A DNA stretch of 64,000 nucleotides from Acidobacteriaceae bacterium dw_441 (GCA_018449715.1 JAAVVA010000005.1:124001-188000), one strand, 5' to 3'; positions 34,057 through 42,774 are shown, counted from the first letter of the stretch. Numbers and translations are program-made. The notes: generated by a model not told the origin, from the letters alone.

Positions 34057-34494
34057 ATGCGGATCGATTCATTCTTACAGCAAAGCCCGGTCTTTCAGGC
34101 CAGCCGGATCGCACGGCGGATGGAGTCGTCGCTGAACGCGGCGCTGCGGCAGGAGGGGCTTACCTTCTCCGAGTCGCTGATGCTGGCGGCGATCTTCCTC
34201 GAAAAGACCAGCGTGCGGCCCTCGGAGCTTGCCCTCAGCTTCGAGACGACGCGGGGCAACGTGAGCCATGCTGTCTCGTCGCTTGAGGCGAAGCGGCTGG
34301 TGCGGAGGCGCATTGACCCGGAGGATGCGCGTGGCTTCCGGCTGGAGTTGGAGCCTGCGGGAAAGCGGCGCGCTGCTCGCGTCGTCGGCATTCTCGACCG
34401 GATGCAGGCGCGGCTCGAAAAAGAGCTGGGCGCGGCAAAGCTCGAGACGATGCTGCGGCAGTTGAACGCTGTCGAGCAGCTTACTCGGGAATAA
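34057..34494 (+). CDS. MarR-family transcriptional regulator
   Basis: A 145-residue winged-helix protein. Recognition helix region TRGNVSHAVSSLEAKRLVRRR is at about residues 65-85. The wing RIDPEDARGFRLELEPAGKR at about 85-105 carries the DxRG-type motif found in the family. The N- and C-terminal helices would form the dimer. It is divergent from the TonB receptor gene and likely controls it, with the effector unknown. Its last 14 bases overlap the opposing rnhA gene. Confidence 0.9.
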   Translation: MRIDSFLQQSPVFQASRIARRMESSLNAALRQEGLTFSESLMLAAIFLEKTSVRPSELALSFETTRGNVSHAVSSLEAKRLVRRRIDPEDARGFRLELEPAGKRRAARVVGILDRMQARLEKELGAAKLETMLRQLNAVEQLTRE

Positions 34495-35173
34495 TCTTGA
34501 CGAAGACGCCGTTGGGCAGCGACTGGCCTCCAAGAACATGGATGACGCCGTCGCGGGTGAAGCCGCGCAGCATCGTCCCAGAGGCAGGGGTTCCGGAGAC
34601 CGGAGAGCGCTGAGCGTCGGGGTTCGGCGGCGTGGAGGACTTCGTGGGGTACGGCGTCGCCTTCAGCGGCGGCGGCGCGGGCTGGCCGGGAGCCTGCGGG
34701 CGCTTCATGCCGCGGTCCATCGCGAGGTTGGCCAGACGGTCGGCGTCCTTGTTCTTGTGCCGGAGGGCGTGCGAGATCTCGAAGCCGTCGAGCTGGGCGA
34801 TGCGGTTCTTCGCCTCCTGCCACAGGGGCTTCAGGTCGGGCGAGTTGACCCGGTACTTGCCCTGGATCTGCTTGACCATCAGCTCGGAGTCGGAGACGAC
34901 CCGCAGCCTGCGGTGTCCGTGCTCGAGCGCGTAGGCCAGCACTCCCAGAAGGCCGGAGTATTCGGCATAGTTGTTGGTGCGGATGCCGAGAAACTCGCTC
35001 AGCTCGGCCAGCGGCTCGCCGTTGGGACCGGCGAGGACGGCTCCGTAGCCTGAGGGGCCGGGGTTGCCGCGGGCTCCTCCGTCGCAGTGGGCGGTCACCC
35101 AGCCGGTCTCCCCGGAGGTTTTGGGGGTGGAGGCGTCGGCGAACAGGCTAGGGGAGACGGTACGGTCAGGCAT
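34481..35173 (-). CDS. rnhA: Ribonuclease HI with C-terminal extension
   Basis: RNase HI cuts RNA in RNA-DNA hybrids. The four catalytic acidic residues are visible: Asp31 (HCDGGARGNPGP), Glu71 (NYAEYSG), Asp95 (VSDSELM) and Asp145 (DADRLAN). The RNase H domain spans about residues 24-155 and has no basic protrusion loop. The remaining 75 residues (Pro-rich linker, then GTMLRGFTRDGVIHVLGGQSLPNGVFVKIIPE) are an extra domain of unknown function. The start is preceded by about 120 bases shared with the sigma-factor promoter region. Confidence 0.93.
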   Translation of the reverse strand: MPDRTVSPSLFADASTPKTSGETGWVTAHCDGGARGNPGPSGYGAVLAGPNGEPLAELSEFLGIRTNNYAEYSGLLGVLAYALEHGHRRLRVVSDSELMVKQIQGKYRVNSPDLKPLWQEAKNRIAQLDGFEISHALRHKNKDADRLANLAMDRGMKRPQAPGQPAPPPLKATPYPTKSSTPPNPDAQRSPVSGTPASGTMLRGFTRDGVIHVLGGQSLPNGVFVKIIPE

Positions 35174-35294
35174 AGGTCGAGTTTATAAGAACCGGCGGTT
35201 TTACCCCTCCACGAGCCTGCTTCCTGCTCACCTTTCAGGCCCGGAGAGGGTCTATTCAAGCAGTAAAACGTTTCTGACTCCGGAGTCGGACGCT

Positions 35295-36095
35295 ATGAAG
35301 GCTGAAGTATTTGGATTGAACCCGGGAGGAGAGCTGGCTTCGAGGCTCTCTTTAAGCTCTCCGGCCCCTCGGGGGCGGCAGGTAAGCCCTTTTGCGACAG
35401 GCTTGCGCGGTGCGGCGGTAGAATCGTTGCCAGGGATGGCAAAGGCGGCGACTCAACCCGGCACGAGGAATGGCAAGCTGACTCCCGCGCAGCTCGAGGC
35501 TCGGGCGCAGCAGCGGCTCGAAGACGATGAGCTGATCCGCGAGGCCCAGAAGGGCCAGCGAGCGGCCTTCGACGCTCTCGTGCGCCGCTACGACCAGAGC
35601 GTGCTGCGGCTGGCGCTGCACATGCTGGGCAACGAACAGGACGCGCAGGACGTGCACCAGGAGGCCTTCATCAAGGCCTACCGGCACCTCGGGAACTTCA
35701 GGTTCGAGTGCAGCTTCTACACGTGGCTGTACCGCATTGTGACGAACCTGTGCCTCGACCAGCTCCGGCGGCGTAAGAGCCGCAGGGAAGACCCCTCGAC
35801 CATGATCGATTCGAGCGGCGACGAGCTGGACCTTTTGGCGAATCTCTCCGACGACCGGGCGATGTCGAACCCTGCCCGCGAGCTGGAGCGCAAACGGATG
35901 GGCGAGCGCATTAACGCGGCGCTCGACAAGCTGACCCCGCGCGAGCGGACGGTCTTTGAACTGAAGCACTACCAGGGATTGAAGCTGCGAACCATCGGCG
36001 AGATGTTAAGCACGACCGAGGAGACAGCCAAGAACACGCTCTTCCGCGCCACGAGAAAGCTTCGGGCCAATCTGGCCGAGCTGCGCGGAGCGTAG
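35295..36095 (+). CDS. RNA polymerase ECF sigma factor (RpoE-like)
   Basis: A sigma-70 family extracytoplasmic-function factor of 266 residues from this start. Region 2 (about residues 85-155) holds DALVRRYDQSVLRLALHMLGN, QDVHQEAFIKAYRHL and YTWLYRIVTNLCLDQLRRRK. Region 4 (about 205-260) holds LTPRERTVFELKHYQGLKLRTIGEML. The N-terminal 75 residues are low-complexity and could be wrongly included: Met48 (35436) is an alternative start. A zinc-finger anti-sigma gene follows, so the two most likely form a signal-response pair. Confidence 0.93.
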   Translation: MKAEVFGLNPGGELASRLSLSSPAPRGRQVSPFATGLRGAAVESLPGMAKAATQPGTRNGKLTPAQLEARAQQRLEDDELIREAQKGQRAAFDALVRRYDQSVLRLALHMLGNEQDAQDVHQEAFIKAYRHLGNFRFECSFYTWLYRIVTNLCLDQLRRRKSRREDPSTMIDSSGDELDLLANLSDDRAMSNPARELERKRMGERINAALDKLTPRERTVFELKHYQGLKLRTIGEMLSTTEETAKNTLFRATRKLRANLAELRGA

Positions 36096-36170
36096 TTCCA
36101 ATGTTTGCGAGCGGGCAAAGACCCGTGCAGGAATGCAGTAACTTTTTGAGGCTGGCAGAGGTACACGGAA

Positions 36171-37130
36171 ATGAAGTGTGAGATGGCGAGAGACAACGTA
36201 ATCCTGGCCTACTACGGCGAGCTGCCGGATGAGTTGTCGGGTACGTTGGAACAGCATCTGATGACCTGCGAGGAGTGTCGCGACGAGCTGGCGCTGCTGC
36301 AGGGGATGGAGACGCAACTGGCGACGCTTCCAGTTGCGGAGCCGACGCCTAACTTTCTGGCGCAGTCGCGCATGAGGCTCGACGACGCCCTGGACGCAAT
36401 TCCGCCGCATGGATTCCTGATGCGGCTGAGGACGAACTGCTTTCTCTGGTTAGGACACCTTCGCAGCGCCCCGGCGCTGGCAACGCTCCTGGTGGGCGTG
36501 GGCTTTATCGGAGGCAATTTCCTCAATCGCTACCAGGTGGCCAACGCTCCGGTTCCCCATGCGGGGCCGACGTATAGCAACCCGGCGCAGAGCGTGATTG
36601 CCAACGTCACTGGTATCGAGCGCACTCCGGACTCCGAGCTGGTGCAGGTTCATTACAACCGCATTATTCCGGAGACGGTGGAAGGCTCGCTTGATTCGCG
36701 GGAGATTCGCGAGCTTCTGCTGAAGGGAACGACTGCGCAGGCTGAGGGCGTTCGCGCCAACTCCGTGCAGTTGCTGGCCAGCGAGTGCAAGGCAGGCCAC
36801 GAGTGCCCGGCCCGCGAGGACGGCACAGGAGCCCGCGGAGCGCTGCTGGTCTCGTTGCGTTACGACAAGAACCCCGGCGTTCGCCTGAAGGCCCTTGCTG
36901 GACTTGAGAGCTTCGTCGATCAGGATCTTCGTGTTCGCGATGCGGTGCTTGAGTCGCTGGCGCACGACCCCGACGCGCAGGTGAGGATGGCTGCAGTCAC
37001 TTTGCTGACCCCGGTGCATCGTGACTCCAGCGTGCGGCAGGTCTTGCGCAACGCCTCCACCTCGGATGAGAATCCTTACATCCGTACCGTAAGCTATAAC
37101 GCCCTGCAAGGATCGGATTCGATCCAGTAG
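36171..37130 (+). CDS. Membrane anti-sigma factor with zinc finger and HEAT-like repeats
   Basis: A 319-residue protein. The zinc-anti-sigma (ZAS) site is complete: Cys3, His29, Cys33 and Cys36 in EQHLMTCEEC. A hydrophobic stretch (APALATLLVGVGFIGGNFL, near residue 110) is the single membrane segment, so about 190 residues lie outside. That outer part has HEAT-type helical repeats (VRANSVQLLASE, VRLKALAGLESF, VRMAAVTLLTPV). HEAT repeats on a ZAS protein suggest that it senses a protein partner in the envelope. It is 75 bases after the sigma gene. Confidence 0.88.
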   Translation: MKCEMARDNVILAYYGELPDELSGTLEQHLMTCEECRDELALLQGMETQLATLPVAEPTPNFLAQSRMRLDDALDAIPPHGFLMRLRTNCFLWLGHLRSAPALATLLVGVGFIGGNFLNRYQVANAPVPHAGPTYSNPAQSVIANVTGIERTPDSELVQVHYNRIIPETVEGSLDSREIRELLLKGTTAQAEGVRANSVQLLASECKAGHECPAREDGTGARGALLVSLRYDKNPGVRLKALAGLESFVDQDLRVRDAVLESLAHDPDAQVRMAAVTLLTPVHRDSSVRQVLRNASTSDENPYIRTVSYNALQGSDSIQ

Positions 37131-37184
37131 CCGGAGATCGCAATGAGGCAAGCGGGGCTGGAAAGACATGCAGGGAAGGCAGGG

Positions 37185-38414
37185 ATGAGTCAGGCAAGAT
37201 CGTTCGGCGTTCTGATTCTCGCAACCGGGATGGTGCTGCTGCAGGGGGCAACCTCCCAGGCGCAGCTGGTTTCGCAGGGCGGTCACGCGATTCTGCGGAT
37301 GGTGGGGATTTCGGGGAAGTCCTCGCAGGGATATCTTGGCGTGGATCTCAGCGATATCTCCGACGATCAGGTCTCCGCGCTGAAGCTGACGGCGGCACAC
37401 GGAGCCGAGATCATCGGGCTGGACCATGACGCTCCTGGCTGCAAGGCAGGGCTTCAGGTTCACGACGTCATTCTGCAGATGAACGGCCAGGCGATCGAGA
37501 ATCAGGAGCAGCTTCGCCGCATGTTGCGCGAGACGCCCGCGGGCCGTCAGGTCAGCTTGCTCGTCAGCCGCGACGGGCAGCAGCGCACGGTTCAGATTCA
37601 GCTTGCCAACCGCGAGGACGTCGAGCGTGAGGCGTGGGAGAACCATTACACGGTGCCGGAGCCCTCGGGCAACAGCTCCATCTTCAGCCTGCATGGCGCG
37701 ACGTCGTTCCTCTCTCCGTCGAAGTCGCCTCTGACGAAGGGAACGCACAACCTTCTCGGTTCGACGAACATGCTGGTCAGCTCCTCGTACACGGGGGCGA
37801 AGCTCGAGGTGATGGGGCCGCAGCTTGCGGAGTTCTTCGGCGCGCAGGGCAGCGGTCTTCTGGTCCGCAGCGTCGATCCCAGCAGTCCCGCCGCCGAGGC
37901 AGGCCTTCGCGCAGGAGATGTTGTCGTGAAGGTCAACGATGCGCAGGTCGCCAGTGCCAGCGAGTGGTCGAAGGTGGTGCATGACAACCGTGGCAAGTCG
38001 CTGAGCCTCGTCGTGCTGCGCGACCGCAAGGAGCGGACCGTGACCCTGACTCCCGACGGCAAGAAGCGCTCGTCGGTCGAGCCGTGGTCGAACCTTGAGA
38101 GCTTCTTCGGCAACTCGGAGCAGGCGCAGGAGACGCGAGCCACGCTGGCCGAGTTCGAGCCGATGTTCGCGGCAATGTCCGCGAGAATGCGCCAACAGCT
38201 TGAGGAGGTTCGCGAGACTCCCGAGATGATGCAGATGATGGCGCGGCTCGATGCCGTCTCCGGAGACCCGGAGTTTCGCCGCCAGATGGAGATGGCGCAC
38301 CGCCAGCTCTCGGCGGCCGCCGACGCCATGCGCCAGCGCGTCGATTCTCCCGAGCTGCGGCAGAAGATGGACCTTCTGCATGAGCAGATGCGGAACATGA
38401 TGCGGCTTGACTGA
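37185..38414 (+). CDS. Exported protein with two PDZ domains and no protease domain
   Basis: A 409-residue protein with a signal peptide (MSQARSFGVLILATGMVLLQGATSQAQ). PDZ 1 is at about residues 45-140 (QGYLGVDLSD, GCKAGLQVHDVILQMNGQ). PDZ 2 is at about 215-300 (LVRSVDPSSPAAEAGLRAGDVVVKVNDAQ). The last 100 residues are helical and Met/Gln/Glu-rich. There is no HtrA protease triad, so it is a scaffold or sensor. An earlier start at 37143 is possible. It is the third gene after the sigma factor and probably works with it. Confidence 0.87.
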   Translation: MSQARSFGVLILATGMVLLQGATSQAQLVSQGGHAILRMVGISGKSSQGYLGVDLSDISDDQVSALKLTAAHGAEIIGLDHDAPGCKAGLQVHDVILQMNGQAIENQEQLRRMLRETPAGRQVSLLVSRDGQQRTVQIQLANREDVEREAWENHYTVPEPSGNSSIFSLHGATSFLSPSKSPLTKGTHNLLGSTNMLVSSSYTGAKLEVMGPQLAEFFGAQGSGLLVRSVDPSSPAAEAGLRAGDVVVKVNDAQVASASEWSKVVHDNRGKSLSLVVLRDRKERTVTLTPDGKKRSSVEPWSNLESFFGNSEQAQETRATLAEFEPMFAAMSARMRQQLEEVRETPEMMQMMARLDAVSGDPEFRRQMEMAHRQLSAAADAMRQRVDSPELRQKMDLLHEQMRNMMRLD

Positions 38415-38491
38415 TCGCCTGCGGGCTGTTAGCGGATAAGCCTCTCCCTCCCCTTCCTTTTCCCCTGACTTCGATATACTTAAGTACGATT

Positions 38492-39541
38492 ATGTCCGCC
38501 TCTCCCAACACGACTCTCACGCCTCCGAGCAGCGCCAGAAAGCGCTGGAAGGCCGCCTCCCGCCGGGTGCGCGAGCTTACCTCGATCGGCTGGGCTCTGG
38601 CCTCGACCGGCCACCCCTACATGGCGCAGATCGTGCCGATGCGGCGCTGCAACCTTGCCTGTGCGTACTGCAACGAGTACGACGATGTCTCGAAGCCGGT
38701 GCCGGTGGATGAGATGCTGCGTCGTATCGACGACCTCGGCCGCCTTGGCACCAGCGTCATCACTATCTCGGGCGGCGAGCCGCTGCTGCACCCCGACCTC
38801 GACCAGATCATCGCGCGTATCCGTAAAACGGGCGCGCTTGCCGGAATGATTACGAACGGCTACCTCCTGATGCCTGATCGCATCCAGAGGCTGAACCGCG
38901 CCGGTCTCGATCACATGCAGATCTCGATCGACAACGTGATGCCGGACGATGTCTCGAAGAAGAGCCTCAAGGTTCTGGACAAGAAGCTGCAGATGCTCGC
39001 CGAACACGCCGAGTTCCACGTGAACATCAACTCCGTGGTGGGTGGCGGTATTGCGAACCCGGACGATGCCCGCGTCGTCAGCGAGCGCGCCCTCGGGCTT
39101 GGCTTCAGCTCGACCATTGGAATCATCCATGACGGCAGCGGACAGTTGAAGCCTCTGGGCGACTCCGAGCGCGTGGTTTGGGACAAGGTTCGCAGCCTGA
39201 CGCGCCGCAGCTACTCGCGCTTCAACCACTTTCAGGAAGCCATCGCCAACGGCCAGACCAACGACTGGCGGTGCCGCGCGGGCGGGCGTTATCTCTACGT
39301 CTGCGAGGATGGCCTGGTTCACTATTGCAGCCAGCAGCGCGGCTTCCCCGCGGTTCCGCTGTCGCAGTACACCACGGCGGACGTCAAGCGCGAGTTCCTG
39401 ACGGAGAAGGGCTGCTCGCCCAGCTGCACCATCAGCTGCGTCCACCAGGTCAGCTACATCGACCACTGGCGCGCTCCGCAGAAGGACTCGGTCACGCCGG
39501 GTTCGGCCGCCGGACACGGCGGTCTGGTACAGATTCAGTAA
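38492..39541 (+). CDS. Radical SAM enzyme with Cys-rich C-terminal region
   Basis: A 349-residue protein. The radical SAM [4Fe-4S] motif CNLACAYC uses Cys53, Cys57 and Cys60 (C-x3-C-x2-C). GGEPLLHPDL follows at about residue 90. The C-terminal region has a SPASM-like set of cysteines: CRAGGRYLYVCEDGLVHYC, then CSPSCTISCVHQ. Such enzymes modify peptides, proteins or small molecules, with an auxiliary cluster for the substrate. No precursor peptide gene is seen nearby. A terminator follows, and the gene is separate from the PDZ gene by 77 bases. Confidence 0.88.
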   Translation: MSASPNTTLTPPSSARKRWKAASRRVRELTSIGWALASTGHPYMAQIVPMRRCNLACAYCNEYDDVSKPVPVDEMLRRIDDLGRLGTSVITISGGEPLLHPDLDQIIARIRKTGALAGMITNGYLLMPDRIQRLNRAGLDHMQISIDNVMPDDVSKKSLKVLDKKLQMLAEHAEFHVNINSVVGGGIANPDDARVVSERALGLGFSSTIGIIHDGSGQLKPLGDSERVVWDKVRSLTRRSYSRFNHFQEAIANGQTNDWRCRAGGRYLYVCEDGLVHYCSQQRGFPAVPLSQYTTADVKREFLTEKGCSPSCTISCVHQVSYIDHWRAPQKDSVTPGSAAGHGGLVQIQ

Positions 39542-39560
39542 TCGCAGAAAGCTTAAAGAT

Positions 39561-39597
39561 AAAGGGCCGGAGATTCTCTCTCCGGCCCTTTACTTTG
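39561..39597 (+). terminator. Rho-independent terminator after the radical SAM gene
   Basis: aagggccgga / tccggccctt pair as a 10-bp stem around a 9-base loop, followed by tactttgtctt. The T-tract is imperfect but terminator-like. Confidence 0.7.
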
Positions 39598-39610
39598 TCT
39601 TGAAGCCGGC

Positions 39611-40291
39611 TTACTTCTGGAGCGTGGTGGGACGGCGCATCTTGGAGTTCGCGGCGGCCTTGCCCGGTGTGCTGGCTGCGACCTCGGCCTGCAGGTTGTC
39701 GATGGTGGCGTAGAGCTGGCTCATGTCCGTCACCTGCACCCAGGTCTTCGGCGAAACCACCCAGATGGTGGGGGTCTGCGAGATGCCGATGCGCTCGCCG
39801 AGCGTGTAGTCGGCGTTGACCTCGGCGGCGAAGAGGCCCGCGGGGTCGATCACGAAGGGCTGGTTCAGCTTGTGCGACTGGAAGTAGCGGCGGGTGAAGG
39901 CTGCAAGATCGTCCTTCGACGCGATGGAGTTCTGGGCGGCGAAGACGGCTCCGCGAAACTCATCGGCGGTTGCCGGGGAGACCTTGTCCTGCAGGTAGCG
40001 CGCCGTGATGGCTGCGTCCATGCTCCAGATGTGCATCTTCAGGGGGAAGTCGTGCCGGACGACCGGAATCTTGTAGCGATCGGCGGCGGCGTGCACGATC
40101 GGATAGGCGTGCGCGCAGGCCGGGCATTCGAGGTCCTCGAACTTGATGATGGCCACCTTCGCTCCGGCGGGGGGCTTAAGCGAAGAGGTGTCCTTGAAGG
40201 AGTTGCCGGTGTTCGGCGGAGCGGAGTATTGCGCTGCCGCCGGAAGGCAGGTGGCGGCAAGCAGCGTGGCGGCGAGAACGATGCGGTTCAT
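39611..40291 (-). CDS. Exported DsbA-like thioredoxin-fold protein
   Basis: From Met at 40291 the protein is 226 residues, with a signal peptide (MNRIVLAATLLAATCLPAAAQ). The redox motif CPAC sits in LECPACAHAYP, with a cis-Pro in QTPTIWVV. A helical insert lies between, as in DsbA-type proteins. It probably oxidises or reduces disulfides in the periplasm. The closest named grouping is the DsbA/thioredoxin_4 type. An in-frame ATG at 40306 would add five residues. Confidence 0.88.
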   Translation of the reverse strand: MNRIVLAATLLAATCLPAAAQYSAPPNTGNSFKDTSSLKPPAGAKVAIIKFEDLECPACAHAYPIVHAAADRYKIPVVRHDFPLKMHIWSMDAAITARYLQDKVSPATADEFRGAVFAAQNSIASKDDLAAFTRRYFQSHKLNQPFVIDPAGLFAAEVNADYTLGERIGISQTPTIWVVSPKTWVQVTDMSQLYATIDNLQAEVAASTPGKAAANSKMRRPTTLQK

Positions 40292-40389
40292 GGTGGTTTG
40301 ACGCATAAAGGCCTTGATTGTCTCTCATTCTAGAACGAGCCGGGATGACTTTGCGCGGAGAACCCCGAGCCGTTGCTTCTGGTTACGGT

Positions 40390-40965
40390 CTACTCCACCG
40401 GTTCCGGGGTCGGGGCCGTGGGGCGTCCGACGATCCGGTGGCGCAGAAAGACGGCGAGCGCGCACGCCATCAGGAAGAGCATGGGGCCGGTGAACAGGAA
40501 GCGGTCCTGCGCCCATCTGCTGTCGAACAGGGCGGGAGACTGGGCGTTCAGTGTCCCGAAGAAGCGGGCGATTCTGCCCGAGGTGTTATTGGCTCCGAAG
40601 ACGCTGGAGTTGCGGGACTGCCAGGTAAAAAAGCGGATCAGGAAGGCGATCGTGACCGGAACCCACGCCCAGAGAATGGCGGGCACAGCATCGGGCTCGA
40701 CGATGCGGGCGGCTCCGGGAGCGAGGTCGATGACGGCCTTGCCCAGCCGTCCGAAGGGGACCAGTCCCAGAAGGAATCCCGCAGAGGCGAAGATGGGCAG
40801 GAAGTAGCTGAGAAAGAAGACCGAACGGTTGTCTCCCGCCCAGTGCATCTTGACCCCGGTGGCCCAGACCGGAAGCACGAAGATCCATGAAAACTTGATG
40901 GCGAGAACGGCCACAAGCAGGTAAAGGAAGAGGCACTTGGCGCACCATGTGAGGATACGGAGCAT
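40390..40965 (-). CDS. Small integral membrane protein of unknown function
   Basis: A 191-residue protein with four to five predicted membrane helices (FLYLLVAVLAIKFSWIFVLP near the N terminus, SVFFLSYFLPIFASAGFLLGL, AILWAWVPVTIAFLIRFF and FLFTGPMLFLMACALAVFL). No family with known activity is recognised. It ends with a Pro-rich tail (GRPTAPTPEPVE). It lies upstream of the thioredoxin-fold gene on the same strand with an 84-base gap. Confidence 0.65.
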   Translation of the reverse strand: MLRILTWCAKCLFLYLLVAVLAIKFSWIFVLPVWATGVKMHWAGDNRSVFFLSYFLPIFASAGFLLGLVPFGRLGKAVIDLAPGAARIVEPDAVPAILWAWVPVTIAFLIRFFTWQSRNSSVFGANNTSGRIARFFGTLNAQSPALFDSRWAQDRFLFTGPMLFLMACALAVFLRHRIVGRPTAPTPEPVE

Positions 40966-41173
40966 GGTTCAGGTGTAGCACAGGAGCATCCTGCGTGGTG
41001 CGGGATTCTTGACGAGAGGGAGCGTCGAAGGACTATACTTCGGGCATCGGCACGATGTTTCGTTGCTGCGAGTGAGGTGCGTCTTCAGCCTGCGCTGGTT
41101 AGACAATTCGCTCGGAAGTACCCAGGGAGCTCCGCCGGGAGGACCGCCGGGCGGAGTAGAGGAGTGGCGCGCT

Positions 41174-42058
41174 GTGTCTCGCGTGCTCAAGAGTCCGGGC
41201 CAAATGGTACGGGCGGTGGTCGATGATCTGGTAACAACTTTTTTTCCAGCCGATTGCAGGGTCTGTGGGGGACCGCTGACGGGCGCTGGGCTTTCTCCTT
41301 TATGCACAAGGTGTCTGGATGACCTGCGAACGCAGGAGGCGGAGCTGTGTGTCCGCTGCGGCGAGGCGCTGGATCTGGACGGGCTTCGCTTCCGGCAGCA
41401 GGTGGAGGGGCAGGGAGTTCTGTGCGGTCCCTGCCGGATGGCCCCGCCGCCGTTTGAACGAGCCGCGGCGTGGGGAGTCTACGCCGACGGGATGCGCGAG
41501 ATGATCCAGATGCTGAAGTACGAGCACATGGACACGGTGGCGAGGCCGCTGGGAGCGCTTCTGGCGAGGGTGATCGACGCCATGCAGAAAGAGCAGGGAG
41601 GGCAGGCAGAGGGAATGGGCCGCGATCTGGTGGTGATCGCGGTCCCTCTGTTTAAGGCCCGGCAGCGGCGGCGCGGATACAACCAGTCGGTCCTGCTGGC
41701 CGACGAGGCGGTGCGCGGGCTGAAGGCCTCCGAGGGATGGCGGCTGCGGGTTGCGCACTCCGCCCTGGTGAGAATGCGGGGAACGGAGAGCCAGTTCGGC
41801 CTGAGCGCCAGCGCTCGCAGAAGAAACCTGCGCGGAGTCTTCGCCGTGGCGGACCCCGCCGCAGTCAGCGGGCGCGAGGTGCTGCTGGTGGACGACATCT
41901 ACACGACCGGGGCGACGGCGCGGGAGTGCTCGCGCGTGCTCCGTCAGGCCGGAGCCTCGAAGGTCTGGGTGGCCACTGCCGCCCGTGCCCAGAAGGAAAC
42001 GGTCGCGAGATGGAGCTCGGAGACGTTGTCCGCGCGAGGGGAAGCAGTCTTGGTGTGA
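41174..42058 (+). CDS. comF: ComF-family phosphoribosyltransferase-like protein
   Basis: A 294-residue protein of the ComF family, needed for DNA uptake in competent bacteria; members probably bind PRPP-like ligands. The N-terminal zinc ribbon has CRVCGGPL, CTRC, CVRCGEAL and CGPC. The phosphoribosyltransferase core carries VPLFKARQRRRGYNQS, near residue 160, and the PRPP motif VLLVDDIYTTGATA, near residue 240. The GTG at 41174 was chosen because agaggag lies nine bases upstream; the frame stays open further upstream without homology. The HNH gene follows in 27 bases. Confidence 0.88.
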   Translation: MSRVLKSPGQMVRAVVDDLVTTFFPADCRVCGGPLTGAGLSPLCTRCLDDLRTQEAELCVRCGEALDLDGLRFRQQVEGQGVLCGPCRMAPPPFERAAAWGVYADGMREMIQMLKYEHMDTVARPLGALLARVIDAMQKEQGGQAEGMGRDLVVIAVPLFKARQRRRGYNQSVLLADEAVRGLKASEGWRLRVAHSALVRMRGTESQFGLSASARRRNLRGVFAVADPAAVSGREVLLVDDIYTTGATARECSRVLRQAGASKVWVATAARAQKETVARWSSETLSARGEAVLV

Positions 42059-42085
42059 AACACGCAGGAGCAGGAGGTCGGGAAG

Positions 42086-42751
42086 ATGCAATCGGGTAAG
42101 CTTCGCAAGCAGGGACTATCGGGAAAACGGCACGCAGGGCGCACCTTGCCCAGCACGGCTCCAAGGGTGTCGTTGACCGAAACGGAGGTTCGAGCGGGCG
42201 TATTTCGACAGCCCGCGATGCAGACGCCGGTGCTGGTGCTGAATGCGTCGTATGAACCGATCAATATCTGCGGCGCTCGCCGGGCGCTGGTGCTGGTGCT
42301 GAAGGGAGTAGCTCGGACCGAAGAGGAGCAGGGGCATCTCCTCCACGCGGCACGGATGCGTGTGCCAATGCCCAGCGTAATTCGCCTGCTGGAGTACCGC
42401 AGGATTCCGCACCAGACACGGGCTCTCTCGCGGAAGAATATCCTTCTGCGCGATCGCAACTGCTGCCAGTACTGCGACAAGGTGCTCACTGCTGCCGAGC
42501 TGACGCTGGACCATGTGATTCCTCGCTCGCGCGGCGGGCTTTCGACCTGGGAAAATCTCGTCGCCTGCTGCCACTCCTGCAATCGCAGGAAGGGCAACCA
42601 GATGCTCCACGAACTGACGGATATGAAGCTGAAGCGCGAGCCGAGACCGTTTTCGCTGCACACCTCGCGCCACATCATGCGGATGATCGGAAGCGCGGAT
42701 GCCGCATGGAGGAAGTATCTCTACTTTGAATCCAGCGAGCCGGCGGCCTGA
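42086..42751 (+). CDS. HNH endonuclease-domain protein
   Basis: A 221-residue protein. The HNH fold has CQYC, LTLDHVIPRSRGGLSTWENLV and CCHSCNRRKGN, so both zinc-binding Cys pairs and the catalytic His are present. The N-terminal part (PVLVLNASYEPINICGARRAL, residues about 46-70) is typical of stand-alone bacterial HNH proteins. It likely nicks or cuts DNA, with its role unknown. The ATG at 42086 follows aggaggt by seven bases. It is probably co-transcribed with comF. Confidence 0.88.
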   Translation: MQSGKLRKQGLSGKRHAGRTLPSTAPRVSLTETEVRAGVFRQPAMQTPVLVLNASYEPINICGARRALVLVLKGVARTEEEQGHLLHAARMRVPMPSVIRLLEYRRIPHQTRALSRKNILLRDRNCCQYCDKVLTAAELTLDHVIPRSRGGLSTWENLVACCHSCNRRKGNQMLHELTDMKLKREPRPFSLHTSRHIMRMIGSADAAWRKYLYFESSEPAA

Positions 42752-42774
42752 CCTCCCGGTTCGTACGCTGTTCG

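Noticed and set aside
36450..38381. A 643-codon minus-strand open frame over the anti-sigma and PDZ genes
   Set aside because: No recognisable domain; the plus-strand proteins have zinc finger, HEAT and PDZ motifs.
38475..38485. TATACT and TACTTAAGTA palindrome before the radical SAM gene as a promoter/operator
   Set aside because: No matching -35 element and the palindrome is short; could be chance.
39013..39025. GTTCCACGTGAAC in the radical SAM gene, resembling parS
   Set aside because: One base is missing from the centre-right, so the palindrome is broken; it encodes the FHVN segment and is probably chance.
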